Part shown: piece after piece, positions 25,301 through 37,800 of the stretch
Layout of the letters: every line of letters begins with the position of its first letter
Position numbering within the stretch: the first letter of the stretch is position 1
Assembly: GCF_910591885.1 (NCBI RefSeq)
Contig: NC_063281.1
Coordinates: 10,523,200 to 10,587,199, forward strand
DNA from: Bombus terrestris
Lineage: Eukaryota; Arthropoda; Insecta; Hymenoptera; Apidae
Direction of reading: 5' to 3'
Length of the DNA: 64,000 nt
The notes under the pieces: generated by a model
What the model saw: the letters and a program-made list of their open reading frames with translations, nothing else
Databases searched by the model: none
Told to the model about the DNA's origin: nothing
Position numbers and translations under genes: made by a program

Positions 25301-27290
25301 CTATTCGAAAAGGTTATGTGTATCCTGACGAAGATTTATTCAGAAAGGTGTACTATCTGTTCCAGCGAGAGCGTGGATTCTTCACTTACCCACCGGCTAG
25401 GTGCTGACCTCCCACGAGAGAAGCTCGGAGCGACGGCAGCGATGCGCTGTGAAGAAAAACAGAGTGCGGTGCGGTTCCACGTGCCGGAAGCGGGTATTAA
25501 CGAATGCTGTTTTGTGTTCTCCCTCTACGTTCCTCTCTCTCAGCGTCTCGTGTCCTACGAGATGCGAGAGCACACAGACGAGGTTCGCTTTGCACACTAC
25601 AGCGGTACGATAGAAACGATGCAGGATGCACGAGAGACACTCCGGTTGCCGCGTTGCACGAGGAGGAGCACACGGCCGACCACTCGCGAGCGTAACCCAA
25701 CGGCGACTCGACGAATCGTCGTGCAGCCGAGCGGCCGTGCTAGTCGAAACTCGATGGTAAGCCGACGACTGCACTGTGGACCGACCTGAAAAGTACTGAC
25801 ACGACCGACGGACACGCATACGGCTAGCAGACAGAGTTAGTCGTTGCCGAGCCCTCGAGGAAGTAGGCCCAACTCTCTCGAGCGGACCTCGATCGAGCCC
25901 CGTTCCCATCGACCGCTACCGACAGCTGCCGCTCTGGCCCTTCCAACGCTCCTGCCGCCACGATCGGCTTATCCGTATGCACGCGGAGAGGGAGGTTCTA
26001 CGGAATAGAGCGAGACACGTTGCTGCGACGCGTAGCGTCGCGTCGCAACGCGTCGGTTACCAGGATGTCCAACGCGCGTCGGGAATCTCACCAATTTACC
26101 CATTGACGGAACGACCGCCTCTTCCTTCGACTTTATATCACCCCTATGATGACTTACGAATTACTAGAAACCTTCCTGGAAACGTGTTACACCTCGCGCG
26201 TAACGCCTGTGTTTCATACAGGACATGCATCGTGATTCATGCTCGTTATTCTTTGTAATAGCGATTTAGAAGGAGATGCGTCAGAAACACGTAATGCTAT
26301 CGTTACTTAATATTTTACATGAATTTCTTTCGTGGAAAATTATTGTTTCACGGCAGGCTTTCAACGAGTTTGTAGTAGGGTATCGCGAGCTTGCCACTCG
26401 TTAGTGACGCTCGAGAAGAACGTTGAAGTAGATGCAACGAGTCTGGTGGAATATTTCGCTGTTCAAGCGTCTCTGCGAGATCATAAAAATCCTATCTATC
26501 GTTTGTTTCGAGCGCACTTCCCTTGTCTTGGAGTTTCGACAGAGAACAGCGAGGGAAAAAGAGGAAGAGAAAACGAGAGGTAGCCGTCGCAAGAGGAAGC
26601 GACGCTGAGGAAGAAACGAGACGGCAAGCAAACGGGCAACAACAGAGGGACGAAGCCACGAGGACTTACGAAATCACGATCGTTGCATGCAGCGTAATTC
26701 CACGAAATTTAAAGAAGAAGTTACACAAAGTTAGGCGCGAAATCGACATTGTCCGCGTGTCGAACAAACTCTCAATTTGAGTCACTGTCACTCGCCAACA
26801 TGCACGCACGCTACTTAATTAAAGAGAACGCACCAAGATTGAACGTTTCTGCGGTGAAAATGTTCCTTTGCGTCGAGACACGGTCAAGTCCACCTCTGGA
26901 AATAACAAGATTGCTCCACGTGGTCTTGGTTTCTCACGTTAACGCGCCGATTGTCATCACGACAACATATCGGCAGGTCGTTGTTCCTGACGGTGGCGCC
27001 AAGCAGCGTTAACCCTCGCGAGGAGTCCCGGTTATCCGGCTCTTCCTCTCTCTTGTCTTCCGATCAGCGTCCGTTGCGCGTCCCGAAACATGAATGGAAT
27101 GCTTCCTGCGGCGGCCGATGTACGCGAGAGACGACGACTCCGGAATGGAATGGGCCGGTAGACTCTCCAACTCAGGGACGGGCCATTATGGTCGGTGCCC
27201 TTCGTAGGGCAAGCAGCAGGCGTCCATGGCCATTGGTTTCCTAAACGCCCCTTCCCTTCAGCGCTCGAATTTCCAGAGTACAGCAACTCA
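25301..27290. promoter_or_regulatory. CpG-rich block, possible promoter or first exon
   Basis: The base composition rises sharply, with dense CG dinucleotides and long frames open on both strands (157 codons plus at 25.3-25.8 kb, 170 codons minus at 25.4-25.9 kb). That pattern is typical of GC-rich DNA and is not proof of coding. No translation resembles a known family. An imperfect GC-rich hairpin lies at 26018-26050. In AT-rich insect DNA such a block commonly marks a promoter or first exon, but I cannot tie it to a gene or a direction. Confidence 0.35.
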
Positions 27291-30200
27291 ACGCGACTAT
27301 ACCAATGCTACGAATAATACAGATACGGTAGTTGAGGAAAATATTCGAATGTTCGTACAGATTTCTTATGGATATATCGTTGCGTGTTATATGAAACATT
27401 TAGAAATTTCATTGCGACTGCAACGAGAGCCGACTGTCGTGGTTACGTTGGTAAAGTGTGAAGAAAAGATCTGAAAATGGTATTTATCCTAATCTACTCC
27501 TACTAATTAATCAGATCCAAATATATCGAGTACATTTGGATATTTTATACGTTTTTGAATATTATCTGCATTCTGTACATATCTGCGCCTTCAAATTTTT
27601 CATAAATCCATAAAAATCCTCCATCTACCTATTACACAGCCAGATAAAATACCAAATGAAATAAATTTCGTTGGAGTCTCCCCGATAAATGTAAGTAGAT
27701 GTCCTAATACTTATGAGCGGTAGTATACATGTCAGGAATTTTAAAAAAGCCAGATTGCTCGACCTGGCCAGACTTTTAGGAGCGTATTTTATTATGTATT
27801 CCGTTTGGTCGGATTAGGGAATCCGGTTGAAATGGTAGCGTGTCCGTTGTTTTTACGCCTGTATTTTATTCGTATTTCACCGCGATCCCTTCGTTAGTTT
27901 TCGTCTTTGATTTCAGTAAATTTCCGTGCATCCTTCGACGGATGAAAATAACACGATCCATTTGAACGTTCTATGCTTCGAGCGTAATCGACGCGACGTT
28001 TTTCTAATTAAGAGATACATATTCGACGTCGAGATTAAACGAGACGTCACTGGTCGTGTAACACACAGGGAGGGAGAGGAAAAAATCATTTCGCGCATCT
28101 GCGTGTGACTAAATGCGGTGTACTGTATGACGATTATGAGCATTTTCATGTGCGTCAGTGGTGATTCAAGCGGTTTGCACCAACTCACGAGTATTTCGAG
28201 CTGAAAGGTAGTAACATACTCTTTTTGTAAACCGGTCGGCTTCCAATAGGTGATCATTGCCAGCTTACAAAAAAGACATTATTTATTAAACTCGTAATGT
28301 TGACAAACAGAACGATCGAACGTTATTTTTGTAATCTTGCATTCTCAGACTTGAAATCTCGCTCTGACCGTTTTAATGATTTTCTATTACTGAGCTGAAT
28401 TTTATATTACTCGTAGTATGCATACGAAGTGCACTCTACCGTGCGATGAATCAATGTCCGCTCATCATCCTAATGACCGTTTTTAATTGCATTTCATGTA
28501 TGTTGGCAAACGCGTGACTAATTGGAAAACTCCGGGCAAAAATCAATTTTCCGCCAACGTTACCCGTTAAATCGTTGGATTATAGTAATAAAGATAGTTC
28601 GATGGAGGAATAATAGAATTTAAGATACGACGATTAATGCGGGCACTGAAATTAGAGAAGGCAATAAAGCAGTATGTTTCACGAAATAAAGTGGAACATT
28701 AGAAATGGAAGGGAATCGGGTTCCGTTATATGCTATATAGCAAGAATTCAATGTCAACCGACAAAGTAACTATTGTCTCGTTTTATGGGCGGCCGTTTCA
28801 AGCAAACGTATATTTTGTGGACATTCTGGAAAAACTAAGAAACCTATGTAATTTAATGCACTGTACAAACAGTAGGCTTAAATTTGTAACGCCGTAATAT
28901 CCCTATAGTCAAAACAGAAACGAGAAAATTACATCGGAGGGTTGGCGTTTGAGAAAATCAAGTTTGAAAATTTATTAAATATTTCCGAACTTGGTCAATT
29001 TCAGAGGCAGGACTAGACGAATCTTCGACGGAAGATTATTTTGCAAAGGAAACAAAATTTGAACGTATATAATTAAATATTTATATCGACTATATATCTT
29101 GCATGTACCAAAAGATGTAGCTGTTAGCTTTTAGCTCTATAATACGCTGTTAATTTAAACGTACTAACACTAACAGCAAGAGACAGAAAAACGCGTTTAT
29201 CAATCTACCGAATGCACGGAAGATTAATCGTTTTTCCTCCTATCGATCCTGGAATTCTACTGCGGCCACTTGGAAACCATGCACACCTGGTAAATCCTTG
29301 TTAAAAACCGGCGCACAGTACATATTTCCGAGGCAAACAGAAAGAGAGCACAGTGAGCCGATTGTACAGCTACGAGGAAACTTCGAAATGGCACGGAAAT
29401 GTGCAGTTCGGTTTCTTATCATCCGCGCTGCAACATCGCGCGTATCGACCCTGTCGTCCATTCTCGAATCATGTCGGTCGAATCGCTAAAAATAATCCCG
29501 ACCTTTTAGATGGCCTGTCATAACTACCTCGGCAATCCGCGCAATAAAACGGTTGGACAAACCGTTTAGCACATTGAAACAGAAGTATTGCCAAGTTCCT
29601 GGTAGACAATGGTGCAGTTCGTTGGCAGGTACCGGCATACCTGGACTCTCTTGTACGATTTAACTAACAGTAGTGAACAATTTAACGAGTCGTTCAGTTA
29701 CAAATTAGCGCGTCGATACGTTTGACAATAGAAGACGAAACGTTGTTGCCTGCCTATCACGCAATCCCCTTTCTTTACCAACACCTGCAAGTTTTACTGG
29801 AAAAAATGCAAACTATGGAAAGTATGAAGAACTAATTAGAGCGTACATGGAATTCACACCCAGGATACGATTAGGATGATTAGGACGGACGTGATCGTCT
29901 GCGTGCCGATCATTAAGGACCAACCGGCAGCTTGTCACCACGTTATAAACACTTCGATTTCTTTGAATACAAAAAATATAACCGTACGACCCTAACAAAC
30001 CTTTGGAATTTCCTTTCATCGCCGCAACGTTAAAAAAAAAAAAAAAAAAAAAAAAAGAAAGGATAGAATTTAGTAATGGCGGAGGTATTCGAAAAATCGA
30101 GGTGCTACCGTAGCATCTTTCTAAACGTACAAGTCTGATTATGCCTTGTGAGGTTGAAGAATCCGAAGATGTCGAAGCGTAGGTAACTTAAATAGCCCTG

Positions 30201-33200
30201 CCTTACCCTAAGCTCGAAAAGTTGCGCGATAAAGAAAGACGGTGAATAAATAAAAAGGCGAGCGGTGTCATAACCGGTCAAGAGTACGATGAACCATTCG
30301 CGACAGAGTCCCGGGGACGATAGAGGAGGAGTGGGACATACCACTGACGCACGTCGTTAATTACCACTTTCACCCAGTGCTACAGCTATTCGTGGGCCAC
30401 GGAAAAGGAACCGTTGGGCCAGCGACGAGTGATTTTGGACATTGGCTGCTACCTTGACGGGGTACCTCATTGTGGGACCCCTGGCTGCCGATGCGGTTGT
30501 TACCGGCTGTGCCATAACGCCTTTACCCTCGCCCAACTAGACGGCAGACTGGTTTTTGCCCAATTTAGATCCCCCATTGTTCGGCCCAGCTTGGAATGAA
30601 AATAGAGAATTGAACGCGGTCCGTATCCTGGCCCGCGTGTTCCCTAGGAAAACACGGATAAAACGAGTATATTAACAGTCCTTGAGCTGCTGTCCGATTA
30701 CTCTTCAATGCCACCGCATATTTCCACACTTCTATCGTTCCCTTTCAACTTGTAAAGCAGCGTTATCTTGCAACGATCGGATTTTCTTCTACTTCCTAGC
30801 TTTTTCTAATCTTCATCCTGAACGAATTGAATGCCGATGGAATGTTTAAAGTGGGAAGTGACTGGTCTTTTTAAAGGCAAATGTATGGAGATGTACAGAA
30901 GCTATGAGTATCGTAACCGAGTACTTTTATGATTCACGAAGATAGAAATAAGTTTGAAAGCACCTTTGGGACCTACCGACCTACCGACCGCAAGGTACTC
31001 GTCTGATTATCGACCGAAGGAACCTGTCTTTCCCGTAACAGGCTGTCCAGCAAACTACCTTTTTCACCATAGATCAAATCTTATTATCGTTGAAGAGGCG
31101 AGTACAAAATATGTAAGTACAAAATTACTTGGAAATCGAAGGAAACACAGGGTTCTCGGTAGTCTGTTATTGCCTGCCCCATACTATCATAATCCACTCA
31201 ACGAATCATTGTTCCAATATTAACTTCCAATGTCAATTCCCGTAATTTCCCGAGGAAAACTTAATTCTTGAAAAACGATACCACGCCAAGTTTTTATCGA
31301 AATAGGAAACTTTAGTCGTAATTTCAATTATTCACAGAATTCTGTATATCCTTACTTTATTTTGAACCGGTAAAGCTGAAAATGATACGAACAAGAAGAC
31401 CTTAAAAGACTATTTCAAATCAGGTGCATACAAAAATGTGTCCACCTCGTATCCGTTGTTCTATGTAGCGTTTAAAAATATTATTTCATAAAATTATGGC
31501 AGAAAAATTAGGATACACGTTCAAACGGATAAAAGCGACTTGGAGCGTGTAGTTAAACATTGAAACGCCGGAAAAAGTAAACTAACACAGCAATTTAAAC
31601 TATACCTGGTTCTCTGAACCGATAGGAATAATGAAACGATTTTCATTCTATTATTCTATCCCGGATGAGGATGAGTTACTGACCGACTAATTTCATGGAC
31701 ACTTGCCCAGCAGGCTAGCCGTTATACAAAAGTGCAATTTTAATTCTACGTACGCGTTGTATTACAATGCAAAGACGAGCCCACCGAGCTTCTGAAAAAT
31801 TCGTCGATAGGAAAAGGCGCGCCCGGTATTACGTGAGGTCAATGGGTAAACGGATTATATTCGAGCGAACGCTGTCCAAGAATTTTAAACGAAACCTTAA
31901 AAAGATTTTATCTGGGACGGAAAAAAGGAAACCGAGAGAAACTTTTGGGCACGCAGCCGAGTCACCGTATATCCAACCATGGTGTAGCATGTTCAAACGC
32001 AACGAGTGCCGGCTTCGTTATTTTGATACAAATTTGCGCGGATTCGATACGCGGCAAGTTTTTCTCGCGATGGTAGCGTGAAACGTGCGATGGCGAATGA
32101 AATTGAACATTACGGTGCAATTTCAGAGGCGGCTGCAACACGTCGCCTGATCAATGTTGCTCGACTGATCGAGGGGGCAGCCCTGCGCATTCCAGTCTGG
32201 TTTTACCATACCGAGAAAGAAGAAAGACGAAGAAGAAGAAGAAAATGAAGGGTCGCAGCTGTACAGTATCGCGAGAGCATTACGGGGAGTCTGGAAGTAT
32301 AATCGAGACGTTCCAAAGGCACACCATGAGCTTCGTGCGTGTGTTGAACTCTCATGAATTCGCAACTCTCTTGTTGCATTACGATAATCACGTACAATAT
32401 TTCCTGTTATGTCTTTCGATCTTTTTAACCCTTTCGATGTTACGTATATTACCGCTACTCATCTTTTTCATAAGATTTTCTGGCGAAACGAATCTCTGCC
32501 GTGGTATCATTTTTTCTTTCTTTTTAAATTACGTTCACGAAAATATCAATTTGCGTAAATACCCGCAGTTTATTAGCGAGAGAAGAACATGGCAAAAAGA
32601 ATGCCTAAGACGACTCACAAAAACTTTCTACAAGGATACCTCGATTGTTGCCATAATCTCACATGGAATGTGTTTCTTTCTCTGCTTCTCGATATTCTTT
32701 CAGGTTGTTAACAGATTCTTAAAATCTCGCAAAAAGGACTTGACCTGCCTCCACGTTCTTTCTATCTGACGATCATTTATCTTATTACTAGACAAAACAT
32801 TTGTTTCTCAGTCACGTTAACACAGGCTAGTTTGTTATCCCGGAAAATAAGCGTGGAAAAGAAACGTCTGCTAAAATAAAATAAATGTCACCGATGGTCG
32901 ATTAATTTTTCGCATTCTGCTTACAACATCCCGTTACCTGCACGTGTATATTCTTTCAGCATCTTGCACAATTACCCGCATCCAGGGGAACCAGCTGTTG
33001 TTTTCATAGGATTTTCTTTGCCGGAAAAGTTACGTTTCCCTTTTAAGGCGGCAAAAATTAGTCAATTTTATACGTAAAGCCAAACTGCGTTTCTTATTAA
33101 TTTCTTAATTTCGTTGCAACAAGTACACGAATTCATGTTAACCCAAGGAATTCGTAGAACAGTGTTCGCAGCATCGTTACTTTTTCTGCACTTGTCGATT

Positions 33201-33290
33201 TACGCAGATTCTTTTTCTCTTTCGGCGGTACACTTTCGGCGTTAAGAGAAATAAATAAATTAACATTATGAATAAACAACAATTAAAAAA
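27291..33290. other. Gene-free stretch
   Basis: No supportable gene. Notable items are a run of 25 A at 30032-30056, a GC-richer segment at about 30.35-30.62 kb and a GAA-rich tract near 32.22-32.25 kb. The 174-codon plus-strand frame at 32.25-32.77 kb is hydrophobic and Phe/Leu-rich with no domain, and is probably chance. Confidence 0.5.
30032..30056 (+). repeat. Poly(A) run of 25
   Basis: An uninterrupted run of 25 A. It could be a simple repeat or the tail of an old retroposed copy. The sequence just upstream does not resemble any gene I know. Confidence 0.9.
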
Positions 33291-34892
33291 AAAAAAGAAA
33301 AGAAAATAAGAAAACGCAACGCAGGTGGAAACGGGCACTCTGTGTCTGGCTTCGAGGACGTGAAAGTCGCACAGGTAGATTCGCTTCGCTGAAGAAGCTG
33401 CAGACGAGGAAGAAGGTAGCGAACGAAAGAGAGAAAGAGGAATGAGCGAATGTTAAAGACGCGCGAGGTCGCGAGTCGGGATGAAGTTCGGGAAGAGCGG
33501 TGTCCCGAAAGGATCGAAAGGTAGGTCGAGGTAAAGCCGGTCCATCAAATTGGAAAAGAAAGAGAAAGAAGAAGGAACGAGTTGAAGAAGGCGAGTCAGA
33601 TGGAAGAAAGAAGAAACAGGATGGAGAGAGAAATTTTGACGAAGAGAGGGGAGAACAGGAGTCGAGTGGACGGTAGAGCCGAGCATGGTGGAAACGAGAA
33701 ACGAAGACGTGACGTATATACTTTAGAAGAGTGTAGTATAGTGCACCATGGTGTAGTATGGCATAGTTAAAGTGGGAGAAACCGTGTATGACCGTCCTCA
33801 CGGTAAGCCAGTCCCGTGTGAACGACCGTGAAGCGAACCTCGAATGAAACTCGAACGAAACACGATCAAACCTTGAGGGTTTTCGTTCGATCGGCTCCAG
33901 GTTCCACTTTCTTTTAACAAGGGTCGACCGAACGAATTGCTCGACCGGTAAAACGAATCATCGCCCGGATCTATGATAAAAGATACGTTAGAAATTAGTA
34001 GTCCAGTGATTAGAAAGTCAGATAATACTGTCAGCAAGTGTAAATTCTGTGCATAAAGTCTGTTCAAACGGATTTGTGTGATCGAACGTCGACTGTGTAT
34101 GAGAGATCAGTGGCGGTTCTCGTGATACTAGGTGAAGTGATCGACGGAGACTGCGTAAGAATCATGTAAGAAAAAAAAAAAGAAAAAAAAAATAGCAAAG
34201 CAAAGGTAGGATAGGGTATAAAAGAAAAAAAAACGTTCATTATGAAAAATATAAAAAAGAATCGTATGCCGTTTAAAGTCGCGTAAAACTCGTATCCCGA
34301 TTTCGAGGTCGTTGAGCGTTTCTAAAATCCAATTTCAAGTGAAACTTTCTGTCTAATAAGGACACGCCGGTATATCTTCGTGCGACATCAGCCCGCATCG
34401 CGAGTCATGGTGAAATATTAGCGCGATATAAGCGGAAAGTAACGAGAAATCTGGATAGAAGACGCGGTCGATGTGCAAAAAGTAGTGAAAATAAGGTGAC
34501 GGTCCGAAGACATACTACGTTGGCCGAAAAGCTGACGCGTACACCGGACCTATCGGCGGCCAAGTAGGTCAACCGGCGTGCGCGAGAGTGCGAGACCGAA
34601 TAAAAGAGAAGAAAAAAGTCATCGGGGGAAGGATAAGACGAGGAAAGGAAAGAATGGTGAGACGGGGGCATTAAAGTTTCCACGATGCCCGACGTTTTTA
34701 CTCGGCATAGGCTTGGAAACCAAAATGGCGCCGATCGGTTGGTACCGTGGCACGTTTCGCGACGATAAAGACTGGTCCAGTCACCAACACTCTTGAAGAG
34801 GTCCTTCAAAGTGTCCTTGACATTAAACCTGACCTTGATCAGGACAAGCAACCGCGGCACATTTCCACCGCAAACGCGCCAAAGGAATCAGG
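33291..34892 (+). promoter_or_regulatory. GA-rich leader and probable promoter/5' UTR of the SEA-EGF gene
   Basis: About 1.6 kb of purine-rich sequence, with A/GA tracts at 33.29-33.65 and 34.17-34.20 kb, precedes the signal-peptide exon. A GACGTGACGTATATACTTT word near 33,708 combines a CRE half-site with a TATA-like stretch. TGACCTTGA at 34830-34838 is the complement of TCAAGGTCA, the FTZ-F1/SF-1 monomer site. Several ATGs with short frames occur before 34,893, the longest at 34,578-34,796, so any long leader would contain upstream ORFs. The transcription start is not determined. Confidence 0.35.
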
Positions 34893-37800
34893 ATGGTAGG
34901 GCACGTGGGGTCCAAGGTCCTAGTGATCTTGTCCATGCAAATATTATTAGGTAAGTAGACGAATGTCGTTCGTGCTAGCTGGCTAAATATAAATTTACAG
35001 CGCGAACAGGGACCACGATAATTCATTCAGATTTCACATCTCTGTCTATAATTATCGTACAAATTCCCACGAGAAATGATTTACGATCAACAAGAAATAA
35101 TTTGGAATTTCAATTAACAAGATAATTTCTGGTTCCCCTTGGCGAGGAAATATCTACCAGGCAAATGGTATTATGTTTCGCTCGTGCTTGAAGATCGTAA
35201 GAGATAAGATTTTTGCGGCAAGTCTAGCATTACGATACGCGCGTGTAGATCCTTAACTCGACAATTGACCATAGACATAAGACGATGCAAATATTCGACG
35301 AATTAACGCATGAACCTGTTTGATGGGCTTTTCAAGCGGCCACGTGCGGTCGAGTTTTAAACCGGTATCTTGACCTCTGTCGAAAATTTCATGACGTTCC
35401 AGCGGCAAGATCGGGGGAAAAAATAATGATACGATACACCGGAGATTTTTCATCGAAATAATCGAACAATACGATCGAAGACTATTCGATCGAGACTGTT
35501 ACAGAAATCGTACGATCGATTCTTCGAGGATACAGTGAAAATCGTTAAACACCTGACGATTTTCTTTTTCTACTGACGCAGATGTGTACGCAGTTATACA
35601 TCCGGTTGCATGTAACTTTGTATCTAGTACGACCAAGTGTATCAACAATTTATTATGAGAATCTTGCGAATGTAACGTGACGTTGCAACTAGAGTCAATA
35701 GTATATCGTGGAAAAAGGAAAATCAGTAGTTCGACGACCCAGCCAAGATCAAAGCTGCTTATAAATATTTAAAAGTAACGTTTCGGATAATTAACTTTTT
35801 ACGTGCATCGAGAGCCATCGGATCTTTTCCGTTGAATGCGTCACATTAATAAAGCACGGCCCTAATTGGAGAGAAAGAAAGGAATTAATGAAATCTCGTT
35901 TTGTATCGTAGCCTCGCCTATAAAACGAAGCACACGTCATAGACGCGTTTCAGAAGCAACAGAGGAGAAAGCTGCAAGCATGACGTGCATTTGCGTTCTG
36001 ACACGTATATACCTGTTACTTGGAGATTTTCACGTCCCAGTCTTAACGCGTCTGCACGAAGCGTCCATCAAGATTTATGTTTTCACAGTTTACCAATGTA
36101 ATCTCGTAGACACACGACATTATGACACGAAACGCCAAGTATTCGTAAAATTAGAAAGAAGCAATAAATGAAAATCGAGAAGTTTAAAAGCCAATAACAA
36201 ATTCGGATTACAACAGTTCATCGACTTATGCAAATTTTTTGGAGACTAGGTGCGACTGATCGTCAAGGTCTACGAGTTATCGACCCGAGTCCGCTGTATA
36301 ATTAGCCAAATCTCTTACGGATCTAGCGTGATTTATTTTATATTTCGTCTTTGACGTCTCGTTTACGTAACGAGAAGAATTTACATGAATCGTCCGATGT
36401 CATAGTTAATGCGGATGAACATCGACACAAAGGAACGTATCCGGCACAGAGTTTCGTCATTCGACTTTCGCCCAAGCACCTTAGTTGTGAAAGTGTCACG
36501 AAATCGCGTTGTGCACGGTGGAACAGAAAGTCGATTGGTTTGTCATTCGAGATTTCGTCTCTTAAACGAAGAACTCAAAATTCCTGGTAATATTCGTCAC
36601 AGCAGAACTACCAATTGTCGTCAGAGAGGATCTTGAATCACGTAAATTCCAAGATCGATGAAGTCAATTTCGGCTTTCCACGACACGGTGAAACGATCCT
36701 CTCGCGAGAACTTTCCTTTCGTTGATTCAACTCTGTCGAGAAGAACAGAAAGAAAATTAAAATCCTATTACGGCCTGAGGCCTGTTGCACAATTGAAAAC
36801 TTGCAATTACTAAACATTTTTATGTTACCAGTAATTGCATAGTCAAGAGATCGAATAACAGTGTTTTCGACTAAACTAATATTATTAGTGACATTTTACA
36901 AGTCACGCAATCATTTATCTCGTATAGGAGTAACAAATATCAATGAAATTTTACAAACTACAAATCATTCGATTATCCCTTTAAAAAAGTATACGATAAG
37001 ATACTTTGTGAAATTGTAAAATCGTAAAACTGAAATTTATATCTTGTAAATAGTAACTTGTCAATCTACCGATATGTATTATTAGTCATTAAATTATTCT
37101 GCTAGAAGACTCGCGTATCGAAAATCTTCTTTGATTTAAGTACTGTTTTGAAATTATACTTCGAAGAAGGAATAGGTTGTTGGACACCTGTCGAATCTCA
37201 CAGTGAAGGTACCAAATGTCACGTTTACCAGCGAAAAGAATAAATATTGGGCTGGAATGGTGTACCGTTAACTCTGCCGTTACCGCCTCGAGAGACGCCG
37301 CATAGCTCGGTCTACGCTTCCACGGATAAACCCCTTCGACGGTTCTTACTTTTTGTCCTAAGTCGTGTTAGACGCTGTTAGAATTGCGTCACGAGGTCAA
37401 ATGATATTCAATGCGGTTCTAAGCATATTAGAAACCTTGGCTATCCAGCGAAACTCGCGATTCCCCGGAGTCATCTAAACGCATCGCTTTTATTCGCTTT
37501 ATTTTTGTATGAGACAAGGCGCGTGTTATTGCAAGTTAAGACAAAGAAACGCATAAAACGCGGAACAAAACTGGCAATTAAAATTAATAGATGGGTAATC
37601 GTTAATCTTACATCCGTAAGATTCCATTAGCAAAACCTGCTCGCTGGTAAATATTATCATTACACAAATATCTCGCGAAGTGATCGAAGGCATCTAGAAC
37701 CGGTAATATTTTTTACGCACGTTTTGTACATAAGACGCAACTATGTTACCTCGTTACCTGGTGAAACGCATGCTGTGTTTGCCGCGAACAACGTCTTGTA

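Noticed and set aside
25316..25909. 157- and 170-codon frames on opposite strands
   Set aside because: Both are open only because GC-rich DNA has few stop codons. Arg/Ser/Thr-rich composition and lack of any domain argue against coding.
32245..32769. 174-codon plus-strand frame with hydrophobic stretches
   Set aside because: No domain, no splice context, and Phe/Leu richness is expected from T-rich DNA.
33283..33801. 172-codon minus-strand frame rich in Ser and Phe
   Set aside because: It is the complement of the GA-rich leader of the plus-strand SEA-EGF gene, so it is a composition artefact.
34578..34796. 72-codon frame in the leader of the SEA-EGF gene as a separate protein
   Set aside because: Very Lys/Arg-rich from GA-rich DNA, with no domain; at most an upstream ORF.
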